NCBI RefSeq assembly: GCF_035222485.1
Contig: NC_085924.1
Location: forward strand, 2,480,001-2,544,000
DNA length: 64,000 bases
Origin: Podospora pseudoanserina
Lineage: Eukaryota > Ascomycota > Sordariomycetes > Sordariales > Podosporaceae
Direction of reading: 5' to 3'
The notes beneath the pieces were generated by a model. It was not told the origin of the DNA and did not search any database. It saw only the letters and a program-made list of their open reading frames with translations. A program made the position numbers and the translations under genes. Of the stretch, positions 47,274 through 58,674 are shown piece by piece (within the stretch, counting starts at the first letter, position 1; each line of letters opens with the position of its first letter).

Positions 47274-48334
47274 GGTTGACGCCGCTGAGAAGACGCTGAT
47301 GATATGTTTGCCCGAGCACAAATAGACGGAGGAGCAAAAGGCACAACATCCATCAGAGAGTAATTAATGGACTGTGGTCAGTTGACCTTTATACCTTCGC
47401 TTCTATCAGCAGCTGCATACAGTGATGATAAGTTTCTACCGCCAATCCAACCATCAAGATAGCGGTGTTTCACGAACCGGTATTCTGCAAGCCTTCCTAA
47501 GGACACTTCTAATTGGTTCATTTTCCCGACCAAAGTGCAGATTGCTGGTAAAGATCGGCGAGTGTCGGGAAAGGGACTTCAAGCTGATCTTATCGCCAGC
47601 CGTCTCCCCTGGGTTTCCAAAACTGGCCTCGCATCCAACGTGATCCCCGAAAGTCGCCTAGACAGACTGGAAGGAATCCCCCTCGTCAACGAGTTCGGTC
47701 CTTCTACGACGACTGGGTCGGTGCCATGGAGCAAACCGAACGTGACACCCGCGCCCTCGACCTTTTTGAACACTTTGCTTCTGGCCCTCTACAACCGTCA
47801 ATGCTCTCCAACTTGGGAGCTGCATCACCACCCATCTACAAATATCCAGGCCGGATTGATAATGTAAGCTTTTAAGACTGATCGCCCGTGCGTGTCGTGG
47901 TGGTCAAATTTGGAACAAGTGGACTGAGCACCGGACGAACCGACAGCGGGATGTCGCCTTCAGTTTCAGTTATGATCTTCTTCAGCCGAGCTTGTAGTGT
48001 TTCCTGCGCTCGTTATGGTTACTTTCAGCCCCTTTCGTGAGAATCTAGCCGATGCTTCTTCCCCTTTCAAATCCCAGCCCTTCTTGGCAATAAACAGAGT
48101 TCCGTTCCGGTGAACTGAATGTAGGTGAAGGTTTTGCAAACTTTATCAAGTTCCACTCGCACCTCTACTTAACACGAAAAGTGTGGGAAATGGCGGCGCC
48201 TTGCCACACAACTGGTGACTCAAGTGGCTGCCCAGTGCTCCAAACCTTTCTTTGCCCCTAGTAGAAAAAGGCTTGCTTCCCGCCTACTTAACATCGCACA
48301 CTCACGCTTTGGACACAAAACAAGAGACCGCGAT
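47274..48334. other. Intergenic region with a coding-like remnant
   Basis: At about 47710-47865 one plus-strand frame reads FYDDWVGAMEQTERDTRALD and SMLSNLGAASPPIYKYPGRI up to a GTAAGC donor, which looks like part of a gene. The upstream frame does not connect cleanly and no family was recognised. The rest (47870-48330) shows no coding signal. Confidence 0.3.
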
Positions 48335-48567
48335 CAAATAGTAAGGCCTTCGAAGATAGTTCACGCACCTCTTAGCCATCTAGCAAGGCATATCAACCAT
48401 CTTATTAAGGCCTTCAAAGATAGTTAACACGCCTCTAAAACATCTACTAAGGCCTTTTGACTATCCTCAAAGGCCTGTCATACGTATTTAACGCCTATCT
48501 ATTTTATTTGAAGGCATTTAAGCCATCTCCAAAGGTCTTTCGACTATCTTTTGAGGCCTTCGATAAC
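48335..48567. repeat. AAGGCCTT-type short-repeat array (array 4), abutting a start codon
   Basis: The clearest array, with units of about 20-35 bp: TAAGGCCTTCGAAGATAGTT, TTAAGGCCTTCAAAGATAGT, CTAAGGCCTTTTGACTATCC, TCAAAGGCCTGTCATACGTA, and the last unit GAGGCCTTCGATAACATGAG, whose ATG is the start codon of the next gene. It therefore forms the immediate 5' leader or promoter of that gene. Confidence 0.6.
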
Positions 48568-50001
48568 ATGAGTCCAGGATGGTGGGGATGCCCCATTTGT
48601 GGTTGGCGCATCTACGTTGAACGAAACCAGCCATCTTGGCAGAATGAGTTCCGTGGTGGTACATGCCGCTATTGATGGACAAAGACTGATAGCTGACATC
48701 GTGCTTGTGTATCCAGTATGGAAAGATTTCAACAATGGCCAAGTCACGGTAACTGGGGTTGGCATCTACGACAAATCTGAGGACTTCATCGCTCCGGTGG
48801 ATTTCAATGCTCGATACGATGATGACGGATATGACAAGCCTAGAGCCGACGAAGTTTTGCTAGAACGGAAGGATCCCATCCAGGGCAGGTACGGATTTGC
48901 CATGCACGCTGCTTGCTGGGCGCTACTAGAAGAAGGGATGGGGCCCGCCAACACCGTCCCTGTCAAGAGAGTATTTCAGATTCTCGACTCGCTTCCTGAA
49001 AGACTAGGACTTTTCCAACTTGATTGTGGCATCGGTTCCGGAGCCAACGAGGCATGCCTTCCTTGGGAGCCTTGTCTTCCTTTGCAGTCGCCGGGCGGCC
49101 CATCATCATCTTCTGAGCCAACCGCTCCAGCTGCGACTGATGTGAGACGCAATGATGATACAGCTCGCGGGGCCCGCGCCAACCGAGATCATATCGTGGA
49201 GCGTGTCAAGGCACTTGTCGATATCGTGCAGCTACATCATGAAGTCCAAGAACTGGTTTCACCTTGGAACGAGGCCTCTGAGGTTGACGACACACGTTGG
49301 CGCATGGTAGCTGGAAGTCTGGAGCGTAGTACCAATGAGGTCATATATCCTCATCATGTTGGTTGTCGAGAGCTATTCCATAACACGATTTCCGTCCCTG
49401 AAGATATCTCACAGGTATCGGTGTCCACCATCCGAGATGGGCAATTTTGGACCCAGTTTGGGGGTCCAGACGGGGCTTATCTGGAACACCTGACTCGAGT
49501 GTCATTCTACGACTCTTCCCGTTTGGTCTTTGAGTATGACAGCAACGATATTCCGGCTGTCCATACATCATTTGGGAGGGCGGTAAAGCGGAATCATCAG
49601 GAAAAGGTGCACTTCGACATTGACGGCCCTGGCGGTGAACCCATCATCAGTGTTACTATCCGCCAGATTGTCCAGAACAACGAAGAGGAACTTGGCCCAA
49701 CTGATGGGCTTTTGGGTTCTTTCGAGGTATGTCATTGTCTATTCACACGGCACATATGGGTCAGATTTGGGATTGACATACTAATGAGAGACTATCGTAC
49801 TAGATTCGAACGAACAAGGGCACTCGCTGCTGCTTTCTCGTGGACGATGAGGATGATGATGAGGAAGGACGGGACATCAAAGTCATGGGGTTCGTAGCTA
49901 AGCCGCGTACTGAGGTCACTGGGATCTACGGGGCCCAGTATTTCATGGCAACTGGACTGGGGGCGCTAGGAATTATGACAACCCTGGCGAGCATTAGGTA
50001 A
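48568..50001 (+). CDS. CPICGWR / DUF7600-like family protein (compact form)
   Basis: Three exons: 48568-48658, 48717-49726 and 49804-50001, giving 432 residues; introns are 58 and 77 nt, the second with a clean TACTAAT branch site. Domains in order: a short cysteine motif WGCPICGWRIY near residue 8, the family phrases VTGVGIYDKSEDF, YDDDGYDKPRADE and YGFAMHAACWALLEEGM, a variable acidic linker, CRELFHNTISVPEDISQVSV, then FGGPDGAYLEHLTRVSFYD, HFDIDGPGGEPIISVTI, and in the last exon IRTNKGTRCCFLVDD and TGIYGAQYF. Compared with the decayed copy at 12694 it lacks the middle 250 or so residues, so it is a natural short form or an old internal deletion. The gene is otherwise intact. Function unknown; the naming DUF7600 is from memory and tentative. 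Confidence 0.75.
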
Positions 50002-51888
50002 ACTGTCATAAATAACCACATTTTCTGAAGCATGTCCCAGCCACAGACATCAGTTTGTCTACCAAAAGACGGATCATCAACCAGATCTAGATCTAGCTAT
50101 GATATTAATGGAAATACAGTAGACTATCTTCAAGCCCAACACCAACAATGACTCAGGTGGTTAGCTCCCGGCTGTCCATTTCACCACTTATCAATGATGA
50201 CGTGGACATTTCATGCTCAGTTCCTCCCCTTGTGCTCTATCAACCCAGTGTACCTGTTCCAGTTGTCGCTGTGCTGCTTCGGGGCATTGAGTGTGGTGGT
50301 CCGTCCCGGGGCGCCAAACTGAAAGGCTTGTGTTCCACAGTCCACTATGGGACGACCAGCTGACTCCTGATTTGATTCTGAGGTGAGGTTTGCGGTTCTG
50401 CAGAGATGGTTGTCCAAGAAGATACAACCGAGAGAGGGAGAGCCATGGTAGTAATACACTCGTTTCGACTCTTCCTTGTAGTCTGTTATTCATGGAGCGT
50501 GGTGCTGCAGCACCAGAAGGTGCCATCTCTCCGTGGCGGTGAGCTTACGGCCGCAAGAGATTGCCTACTCAAGCAATGATTTTGATGATCTTACCTCTCC
50601 AAGCACCATGATGGTGCTCTCATTTGGCGAGCGCTGCTAACACGATGTTAGGGGAGAGCTAATATGTTGATACACCAGCAACAACGGGCGGACAGTTTGG
50701 GGGTTTGGGATGTCTTGTGACAGTCAGTAGCTTGAACACGTCAATCTTGACGCAGAGAATTCCTGTTTAATGGTTGGTTTATAGGTGTATTCCTCGATTG
50801 TTCCCCATACCGAAGCAGGATATTCAAGAGGTTCTGGCTAGAACTTGTGTGTCACGGTGGTGGGTTCTTGTCACAAGGTGCTTCACTTGAAGCAGTCCAA
50901 TTGAAGGGGGGAAAGATGGTTGTATTTCTCAAGTCCTGATAAGGTCTTCAACTTCCAATTTAAGCCACCCTAAGGTGGATCCAGTTCCTCTTCCCACAAA
51001 CTACTGATGCCAATGACATATCGATTCGGGCCAGTGAGGTAACTATAGGATGTTCTACTATCAAGATAGACTTAGAGAGCTGATCTTTCTGATTGTTAAA
51101 TTGTGTGTAAACATGGCTGCCGCTGCCCCTGACAGTAAGATGCCTACCTGATACCCCTAAGTCTTATCTTATCGCCAGCACCCCTATCTTGCAGGCTCCA
51201 CCCGTCGCCCCACCAACCATTTGTGCTGTCAACAATCTAAAAGGGGGAAGCTCCCACACCGTGGACAAAATAACTGGCACTGCAAAACGCTGAATCAGGC
51301 GTCGAAAAATAGTTAATAGGCCCTGAAAAGAGTCAGGAGGCCTTAAAACATTGTCAAGAGGCCTTAACCGATAGCTAATGGGCCTTAAAAGAGAGTTAAA
51401 AGCCTTGTCTTTGTTCTGACGAGGCGTAGTTGTATTTTGCCTATCTCTGGCGCGTTCTTGCCTTCAACTTTCGCTCCTTCCACGCTGACCTCCACAGAGC
51501 AAAGTATTGTCTGAACTTTACTCACTCACGCGTCTCCCACGTGTCTCATCGGTGCAGATGAGATCACGAATCAGTTCACGAGTTGCAAATCACGAAGGCA
51601 GTCGCACCAAATAATGTAAATCAACACAATCTCATTGGTCTCTATACGCCCTAAATAGCTGCCCGTGATACCTTCCCTTTTCAAAGCGATACGAAAAGTA
51701 AAAAGTAGCGCGAAATAATAACTCCCTGATGATATCCCCAAACGCCTCCCATGCACGGTTATCCCGGGGTATCATTCCATCCCATCCCATATCCCCTGTA
51801 TCCTTCCCACGAAACCAATCAAGCAACGCTGACTAGAAAAACCAACGAAGCATGCCGTTTACTCAGCCTTATCAGCAGGATATCCATG
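50002..51888. other. Intergenic region with short-repeat array 5
   Basis: 1.9 kb without a supported gene. At 51300-51410 lies a fifth AAGGCCTT-type array (TAGTTAATAGGCCCTGAAAA, GGAGGCCTTAAAACATTGTC, AGAGGCCTTAACCGATAGCT, TGGGCCTTAAAAGAGAGTTA). The small frames around 50148-50526 have no coding support. Confidence 0.45.
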
Positions 51889-52967
51889 CTACTCAACAGT
51901 CCTAACAGGCAAGCAATAAGCAATCCCGCTGCCCAACCTACGCGTGGGGGTGTTGGCCGCGGAAGCGGGGACTGCAAGCGGCGAAGTAGCAGTCATCTGG
52001 CTAGCCTCATCATCCGCCATCTCGGCGTCGTCACCCGCGCCGTCCAGCTTCGCACAGGCATCATCCTCCTTCTTGATATTCTCAGCTTTGGTGGGAGTAG
52101 TCAACTGCAACTGGCCCAACTGAGGGAGACACTGCTCCTCATCAGAAGCGGTGACAAGGCTCGAGTTGCTGCGGAGATCTCGCATGTGGGAGACGATGTT
52201 GCTCAACTGTAAATAATCGCCACGTTAGTGTTTGAACAAATTGCAAAGGGCGCGAAGAGACTTACGGATTCATAAATCATATCCAACCCATCAGGCCCCT
52301 GTCCAGCACCATTCCCAACAGGCACAGCCGTTCCCGCAACCTTCTTCCGCTTCTTGCTCTGGTTAGCCACGCCGGCAGCAGCAGCCATGGCCGCCTTCCG
52401 AGCCTTGACATCCTCCGGACTGCCACTGAACTCAGGATGAGCCTTGACCTCATCCTTAAAAGTCTTGAGCTCGAGCTGCATCTGATTTAACCGACGGTTA
52501 ATACCACGAATGCGCTCGAGAGTGGGCTTATTGCCGAGGAAGATATCAATCTCTTGCTCCACAGCAGCAGCGACTGACTTGGTGAACTTGCGCTCGAGGC
52601 GGTCGACGGCGGCATCCTGGCGGGCGATACGGCGGACGAGGAACTGGATGGCGTCTTCGGGGGTCTGGCATTGGTTGGCCTGGAAATCGGGGATGATTAG
52701 TTAGTATTGGAGTGAAACCAGACAGAACAGATGAGTGAATCGTCTTACAATGAACGTGTTCACATTATCAACAAAGGTCTGATAGCGACGGTTAAAGAAG
52801 CGCGCCTCTTCCTCGGTCATCTCCTCATCCATGTCGAAGAGGGGGCGGAGAGGCATGGCGTAGGAGCCGGTGGGCTGGGCAATCGGGCGAGGCTCGCTCT
52901 CACAGTTGAGATTCTCTTTGTGAGCCTCGAGGTACTCATCTAGGGGGATTGTCTTGCTCAAAGGCAT
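51889..52967 (-). CDS. Hypothetical coiled-coil protein
   Basis: Three exons in phase 0 on the minus strand: 52967-52749, 52679-52266 and 52206-51889, giving 316 residues. The start is MPLSKTIPLDEYLEAHKENL. A helical, acidic first part (DMDEEMTEEEARFFNRRYQT) leads to AIQFLVRRIARQDAAVDRLE and a coiled coil (ERIRGINRRLNQMQLELKTF). Then come a basic patch (NQSKKRKKVAGTA, possible nuclear signal) and a disordered acidic Ser/Ala-rich C-terminus. The ATG at 52967 is preferred because the upstream residues in frame look like leader sequence. No family recognised; a nuclear scaffold or complex subunit would fit the composition. Confidence 0.7.
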
Positions 52968-54166
52968 GATGAGGAGTAGAGATAGGTAGACTTTGGATGT
53001 AGACGAAAGAAAGAGAGCAGAAGAGATAACTCGCGAGTGCAGAGGCAAGCCGAAGAGCTTTGAGAAGACAAAGGATGTCAGGAGGGTTTGGTGAAAGGTT
53101 GAACGGAAGAAAGCTGTGAAAGAGAGGAAGAATTTATAGAGCTCTCAAGGAGCAGAACCGTAGCCAGGACCCACTCTGGTGACTATTGTCAAGTGAATGG
53201 AATGAGGCAGTGACGTACGGGAGCAATATCGCAATCAAACGGTGAAATCTCTTCACTAGGCTGCCAATGCTTGCGTAGAAATCCAGTCAGGGGCGGTGTG
53301 ACTTGGTGACTTGGGACGAAAGGAACGAATATGGCTGAGGGAAGAAGCGTACTAATGGATGTGTCCTGGGCCTTCGAGAGAGATCACGCAACCAGCAGTG
53401 TAAGACTTTACCTTCCCATAGTTTCCCAGAGGAAGGAAGGGAGCTCGAGATCAGACGAATCGATGGCTCTAGCACCAGATCAGACGAATCTAGTCCATCA
53501 TGCTGGTTGACGCTCTTGGCACCGATCAGCTTGAGGAGACCTCCTTATCGTCTTACTATCGAGGTATTCAGCCGGTCCGGACACGCCATAGCAGAGATGA
53601 CTAGCACTACAAAGTAGATTAACACAGGATAGCATACCAAACTATCCCTTATAAGATATATACTACCTTACCTTCCCTGTGGGAAGGATGTCCTTTTGCT
53701 TCCACCAGCACACTCCCCTTACCATGACCAGGTCCTCAATTCTCGGCCGCCAAGATGTCCAGGCTGCCCGGTCTGCCCTTCCTGCTCCTTCAACTTCTTT
53801 TCGGGCTCCTGATTGTTCACCTCAAACTCCCTATTTTTAAGCGCGACAAGCCCTTCTACGAGTCCCTCGGGGGATTGGTGGTAGCTACGACCGGCCGATA
53901 CCAATGCCGCTCGTACGCCAAAGCGCAAACAAAATGACAAGACAGCTACTGATGACGAAAACCTGTAACTAATAAAGAATGTATAAACTGACGTTGCGCC
54001 GTATCTCGGGGTTTGGAAGCCAGCCCTCTACCGTCCGAGTTCTACGTCAAGAGAGAGAACGAGAAATGGATCGACAAAGCGATTTTTGTGGATCTCAAGA
54101 GTCAAAAGAAATCTCAATTCACGTCTACCAAACCCTCATCTCTACCAACCACCATCAACCACCCCT
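52968..54166. other. Intergenic region
   Basis: 1.2 kb with no supported gene. It should contain the promoter of the coiled-coil gene (AG-rich near 53000-53100) and, at its right end, the 3' untranslated part of the reductase gene. A short plus-strand frame at 53755-53937 (MSRLPGLPFLLLQLLFGLLI) could encode a one-pass membrane peptide but has no support. Confidence 0.35.
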
Positions 54167-54973
54167 CTACTGCGAACTCCCCCCACTAATAGTCAAAATC
54201 TGCCCATTCACCCACCCGCCATCCTCACTACTCAAAAAAGCCACCACCCTCGCCACATCCTCCGGCACCGCGCACCGTCCAAGCGGGCAATGAGCAGCCA
54301 TCAACCCCTCAATCTTCTCCTTCCCCCAATCCGGGCTTCCCCCGGGAATATAATGCCACGCATTCTCAGTAAACATATCACTCTTGATCCCCCCCGGCGC
54401 AACCCCATTAACCGTGATCCCCTTCACCCCAAAGTCCGTTGCGAAACTCTTCACCATCCCAATAACCGCCATCTTGCTAGCATTATACAGCGCATGATCC
54501 TTCACCCCCAACAACCCAGCCGCAATGCTCGTCATGAGAATCAACCGCCCGTTCCGCTCCAAATGCTTGTACGCCGCCTGCCCGACAAAGAACTGCGCGC
54601 GCGCATTAAGATTGAAGACGTGGTCGTACTTCTCCTCGGTCACCTCCTCCGTCTTGTCCCAGGATTCAGTCCCAGAGTTAGACATGACAATGTCGATCTT
54701 GCCAAAGTGCTTCTTGGCTTCCGAGAACAGGCGGTTGATCTCGCTGACTTTGGACACGTCGGCCTGGATGGCGATGGCCTTGGCGCCGTTCTTGTAGCTC
54801 TCGATCTCCTTGACCACCTCGCTGGCCGGGCCGGCCGAGGAGACGTAGTTGACCACAACAGAGGCGCCGCGCTTGCCGAGCTCGAGGGCGACGCCGCGGC
54901 CGATGCCACGGCCGGCACCGGTGACGAGGGCGACCTTGCCTTCGAGGCTGGCGGTGGGGACGGCGAGGACCAT
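54167..54973 (-). CDS. Short-chain reductase, tetrahydroxynaphthalene/versicolorin reductase type
   Basis: A single exon of 268 residues. NADPH motif TGAGRGIG at residues 18-25; catalytic region MTSIAAGLLGVKDHALYNAS with YxxxK; then KGITVNGVAPGGIKSDMFTE, NAWHYIPGG, CPLGRCAVPEDVARVVAFLS and the end DGGWVNGQILTISGGSSQ. These features define the fungal naphthol reductase group that reduces 1,3,6,8-tetrahydroxynaphthalene in DHN-melanin synthesis or the related versicolorin step. The HYIPGG and C-terminal GGSSQ phrases favour the tetrahydroxynaphthalene/versicolorin subgroup over the trihydroxynaphthalene one. It lacks the introns that homologues often have. It may use the product of the Ayg1-like hydrolase at 1533, although the two are 51 kb apart. 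Cytosolic. Confidence 0.9.
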   Translation of the reverse strand: MVLAVPTASLEGKVALVTGAGRGIGRGVALELGKRGASVVVNYVSSAGPASEVVKEIESYKNGAKAIAIQADVSKVSEINRLFSEAKKHFGKIDIVMSNSGTESWDKTEEVTEEKYDHVFNLNARAQFFVGQAAYKHLERNGRLILMTSIAAGLLGVKDHALYNASKMAVIGMVKSFATDFGVKGITVNGVAPGGIKSDMFTENAWHYIPGGSPDWGKEKIEGLMAAHCPLGRCAVPEDVARVVAFLSSEDGGWVNGQILTISGGSSQ

Positions 54974-55812
54974 GGTGGTAGCGGTGATAAGGGACAGTAC
55001 GGTGCTGTAAGTGATAAGACTGGCTCAAAGGGGGATTGGGTGTGGTTAATGGTCAAAGAAAAAACAATAACAAGACAACGAGAACCAAGAAACCAAAAAA
55101 CCAAAGCCGGGCACTGCCTTTATTTCAAATTCACCATGTACATGTACATCCCTCGCCTCACGTACAACCTCCTCCCTTACTCTTACAAAAACGCCGGAGT
55201 TATCAAACCAAAAAAGTACTGGCCCTGCTGCAAATCACTACCCTCACGGTAGTCCGGACCTGCAGCCTTTTACTTCGGGGCTTCCCCGCCCCACTCCGCC
55301 CGCACACTTTGTACAACGGACTATGCAACGGGATTGCCCCGACCCCTAGTCCGGACTGCAACACCAAGTGCGACGGTGCCAAGATCTTAGTTTCTCCAGA
55401 CTCTAGTCAGAAGTTTAGTTTCTCGCAACAGCCGACTGGTGAGACCCCCTTTGAAAGTACAGTGAGAGTCCGAAAGCGGTGGAGGGGAATGCCGATCCGT
55501 CTGTGTCTCCCTCCCTGGCGGAGCGGACCATGGTCAGCATTCCGTGTATTCTGAGTTCTGACTCCAACCCAGCGCCACGGTAAGAAAAGCTGACTGCATC
55601 CGTCCGCGGGCCCAGGACATGTCAATCCTCGCGACTCGGGAAGAAGTAAACTGCCAGCAAAGAAACCGGACGGCCGCTGTTTATAAGGCTCCGGTGCCCA
55701 TTTCGGTCCCGAACATGACAAGGTCGGCAGACACCAAGCACCAAGCACCCGAATCATGTCCTTGGTGAGTGTTCCCCTCCTTTATCCGCCAGTTGTCCGT
55801 CCGTCAACAACC
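54974..55812. other. Intergenic region
   Basis: 839 bp between the reductase start and the kinase-like gene stop. The reductase promoter lies near 55000-55150. Frames here are open by composition only. Nothing repeated was seen. Confidence 0.4.
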
Positions 55813-57952
55813 TCACTTCCTCTTGAAGTAATCCCCCCATAAATTCCTCACCTCCCTCACAATCCCAAACCTATTTGCCAGCACCCTCCCCGGGTTCATG
55901 TGCCTCGTCTGTGCAGCCTTATTCAGTGCCTTCCTTCTTGCTGCCTTCTCGGTCGTCTCCAACCAAATCTTTTGCTCCTCCACCACATTCTTGACTGTCC
56001 AACCCCTCAGCCCAGCCGGTAGTTTGTGGTCAACTGGCTGCGCCGGTTTGGGCGCCGGAGTCCCCCTGAACAGCCATTCACAGTATCTCTGTGCCTCCGC
56101 CTGTTCCTGGTTTTGCGGGTCCACGCCCTGGATGTTTGTCTTGCTTCGGAGAAGGTTCTCAAGCTGCTCCATCGTCGGGCGCTTGACGGGAACATGAAGC
56201 ATGCACTGATTGATCAGCTCGCGGAGGTCACGGTCGATGTGCTTGAACTTCTTGTCGTTGAGGATGTAGCCACCAAAGCCATATGCGGTCGTTTCGGTGC
56301 CGTCGAGCATTTTGATCGTGATCTTTTCAGGCGAGGGTGGAAGTTCTGCGTGACAGAGGGACACCATTTGCCAGATTACCTGCGGTAGAAAATGTTAGTT
56401 GGTAGTTACATTGGTGATGATCTCCCGTTGGACTCACAAGTGCGATTTGATACAGGTTAGTCCACCAGTTGAAATTTCCAGCCGTCTCGGATTTGATCGT
56501 TCTTGGGTTTCCGTTGATGTAATCCCATTCTTCAGAGAATTGTTCCTTTCCTTGTCAGCAGTAAGCCATGTGGATTATGTCCAAAGGGGCCCTACAGATG
56601 TGTAAACTGATTGTTTGCCTCTGCCTCTCGAATTCCAGTAGTCCCAAGCGCTGGTATTCCCGTTGTAGATGTGGATCAGGCCCAAATCTGCAATCTAAAA
56701 GATATCAGCATCACCCAGAATACCAGAACACCGGGGGAGGGATAGCCTACTTTAGTCAAAGGAGCAAGGTTGTGCTGGTTTGCATCGAACTCATCAAACA
56801 AGACTGTGGACATTTGTTAGACATTCTATCGTGACAAGTAGAGGAGGGTCGTTCTAACTATTCAATGGGTCGATGTCATAATGGACCATCGTGTCTCTGT
56901 TATCGTAGGGCTCGAGTGGTCTGAGACCTCTTGCTGTTTCAGATACTTCAGGGACCTGTACTTTGCTCGGGTCGACGTCCCAAGGCATAAAGGCTTCAGG
57001 ATAGGCCATCCCTATCACACCGCGAAATACTATCCTAGAAGTCAGTGTCAGTGGGGATATTTCAGCTCGCAAACTTACAACAATCAAACACTTGCCACAA
57101 AACCAGAGTCGGGAACGGCCTCCTGGTCATGGCAGCCCTGCAGATATGATCGTCCAACCGGCCACGATTCATAAACTAAATAAACAGCACCCTCTGGTTC
57201 GCATCCAGCTCTTTCCTCGCGTCTACTTTCATGTCGTGTTTGATTTCGTTCAAATCCAGCTCCTCAAACTCGCCAATTGGCACCGCCTCAATCACTTCGA
57301 AATCATCATCGCCATCGCCATCCTTGGGGTCACGTTTGCATTTTCTCCCCCTACTATCAATAGACGTAGGCACAGTCATATCCACCCCAGCCGCTGTCTG
57401 CCTCGCTATATTTCCCAGTCTGTTGATCGCGGCATCAGATATACCCCCCTCAGCCTGCAGGATAACCTGCTGCATGACGTGTTTCGCGCCCGCGGTCATG
57501 AGATGGGCCTTGACCTCACGGGGGATACACGTGTAATGGGGAAAGATGTCAATCTTGCACACGACCTGTAGCATTTTGTTGTCCTTGCCAACGGCGTCGT
57601 ACATACTGGCCACGCCCAAACCACCCCAGCCAAGAATCTTAACCAGCCTGAAGTCAGCAACCGCCATAGTCGCAGCCAGTCTGTCGTTGGCCTCCAAGGC
57701 AGCCTGCCTGGTCTGTCCAGGACCTGCCTCGTCCCAGACCTCCTGGATTTTGTAGACAAAGTGCCTTGCGTGTTTGTTTCGGTAGCCCTTCCATTTCCCG
57801 GGCTTGGGGACTTGCAGTCTCATCAATGCCTCGTTGCCGGGGTGACCATAATTCAGTCCTCTGCGGAACTGGTCGAAGTAGTCTTGTCGCTGCCGCTGCA
57901 TGTAGCGGAAGGCATTTAGATCTTTGATATCCTCCGTCTTCTGGTTAGCCAT
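55813..57952 (-). pseudogene. Fungal protein-kinase-like gene with one in-frame TAG
   Basis: Six exons on the minus strand: 57952-57079, 57029-56859, 56803-56751, 56694-56596, 56545-56438 and 56379-55813, 623 residues if the stop is ignored. Kinase features: glycine loop VKILGWGGLG, VAIK-like VVCKID, hinge VLFI-FMNRGRLDDHI, catalytic loop HYDIDPLNILF (Asp and Asn present), ADLGL instead of DFG, and C-lobe LYQIALVIWQMVSLC and LINQCMLHVPVKRPTMEQLE. All six exons join in phase, yet a TAG (57178-57176) stands in the hinge, between LFI and FMNRG, where no intron fits (15 nt would be too short). The relatives I recall have Glu or Gln there. So it is either a recently inactivated gene, a read-through stop, or a sequence error; the rest is fully open. 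Marked pseudogene with caution. Confidence 0.65.
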
Positions 57953-58674
57953 GTTGGGCGAGCTGTAGGTTTTTTCCCTTGATTTTCTCGGTGTTGTGAG
58001 GAAGATGCTGTGTCTATTCCGATGACCTCGTTAGCCATCCTTGAGGATACATTTTGGGCTTTAGTCGTGGGTGTAACCTGTTCCATTGACAAGGTCACAA
58101 AGGGCAGCATTTGTCAGCCGCGGCCATGGTGCAAGGCCATCTTCTCAATGGCCCTCGAAAGGGAGTCGCTGAACCGACAAAGCCCTTTGGATGACCCATC
58201 CATTTCCGGAAGGCGGGCTTAGATGTTGATGGCTGTCGGGACATGATGGTCGGTTGATGGCCGGGTGATGGAAGATAATTTTAGAGATGAAAGGTGAAAC
58301 GCACAGCATTCTCCAACCCCACAAAGTCTGTGAAACAGGAGAATAGGCAGCGCCTGCAGCAAAAGTTACCCTGGCTCTTGCCATATAAAATGACATGACG
58401 TCTCTCACCCATGATCTTATCTTATCTAATCTCCTAGCCCAGAGCTAACACAGGGCGGCGTTGAACCCCTCATCTCTGCCCTCGTCTGACTTTGTCCCCT
58501 CTCTTTCTGGATATTGGATCCAGGAAAAGGGATGTGATACGATGAAATAATCTCCGGGACCCGGCTGACATATAACCTCACCTCAGCCGAGTGTTGCCCT
58601 CCCTGATGCGGGGTTGTCGGTCGACTTGCAACATCTCATTCCCCATCTTCTCTCCTCAGCAATTGGAGAACCAA
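57953..58674. other. Divergent intergenic region
   Basis: 722 bp between the kinase-like gene and the decayed dehydrogenase. It holds promoter sequence for both. No coding frame is supported. Confidence 0.4.

Noticed and set aside
54086-55252. A 388-codon open frame on the plus strand
   Set aside because: Antisense to the naphthol reductase, which has complete catalytic motifs on the minus strand.
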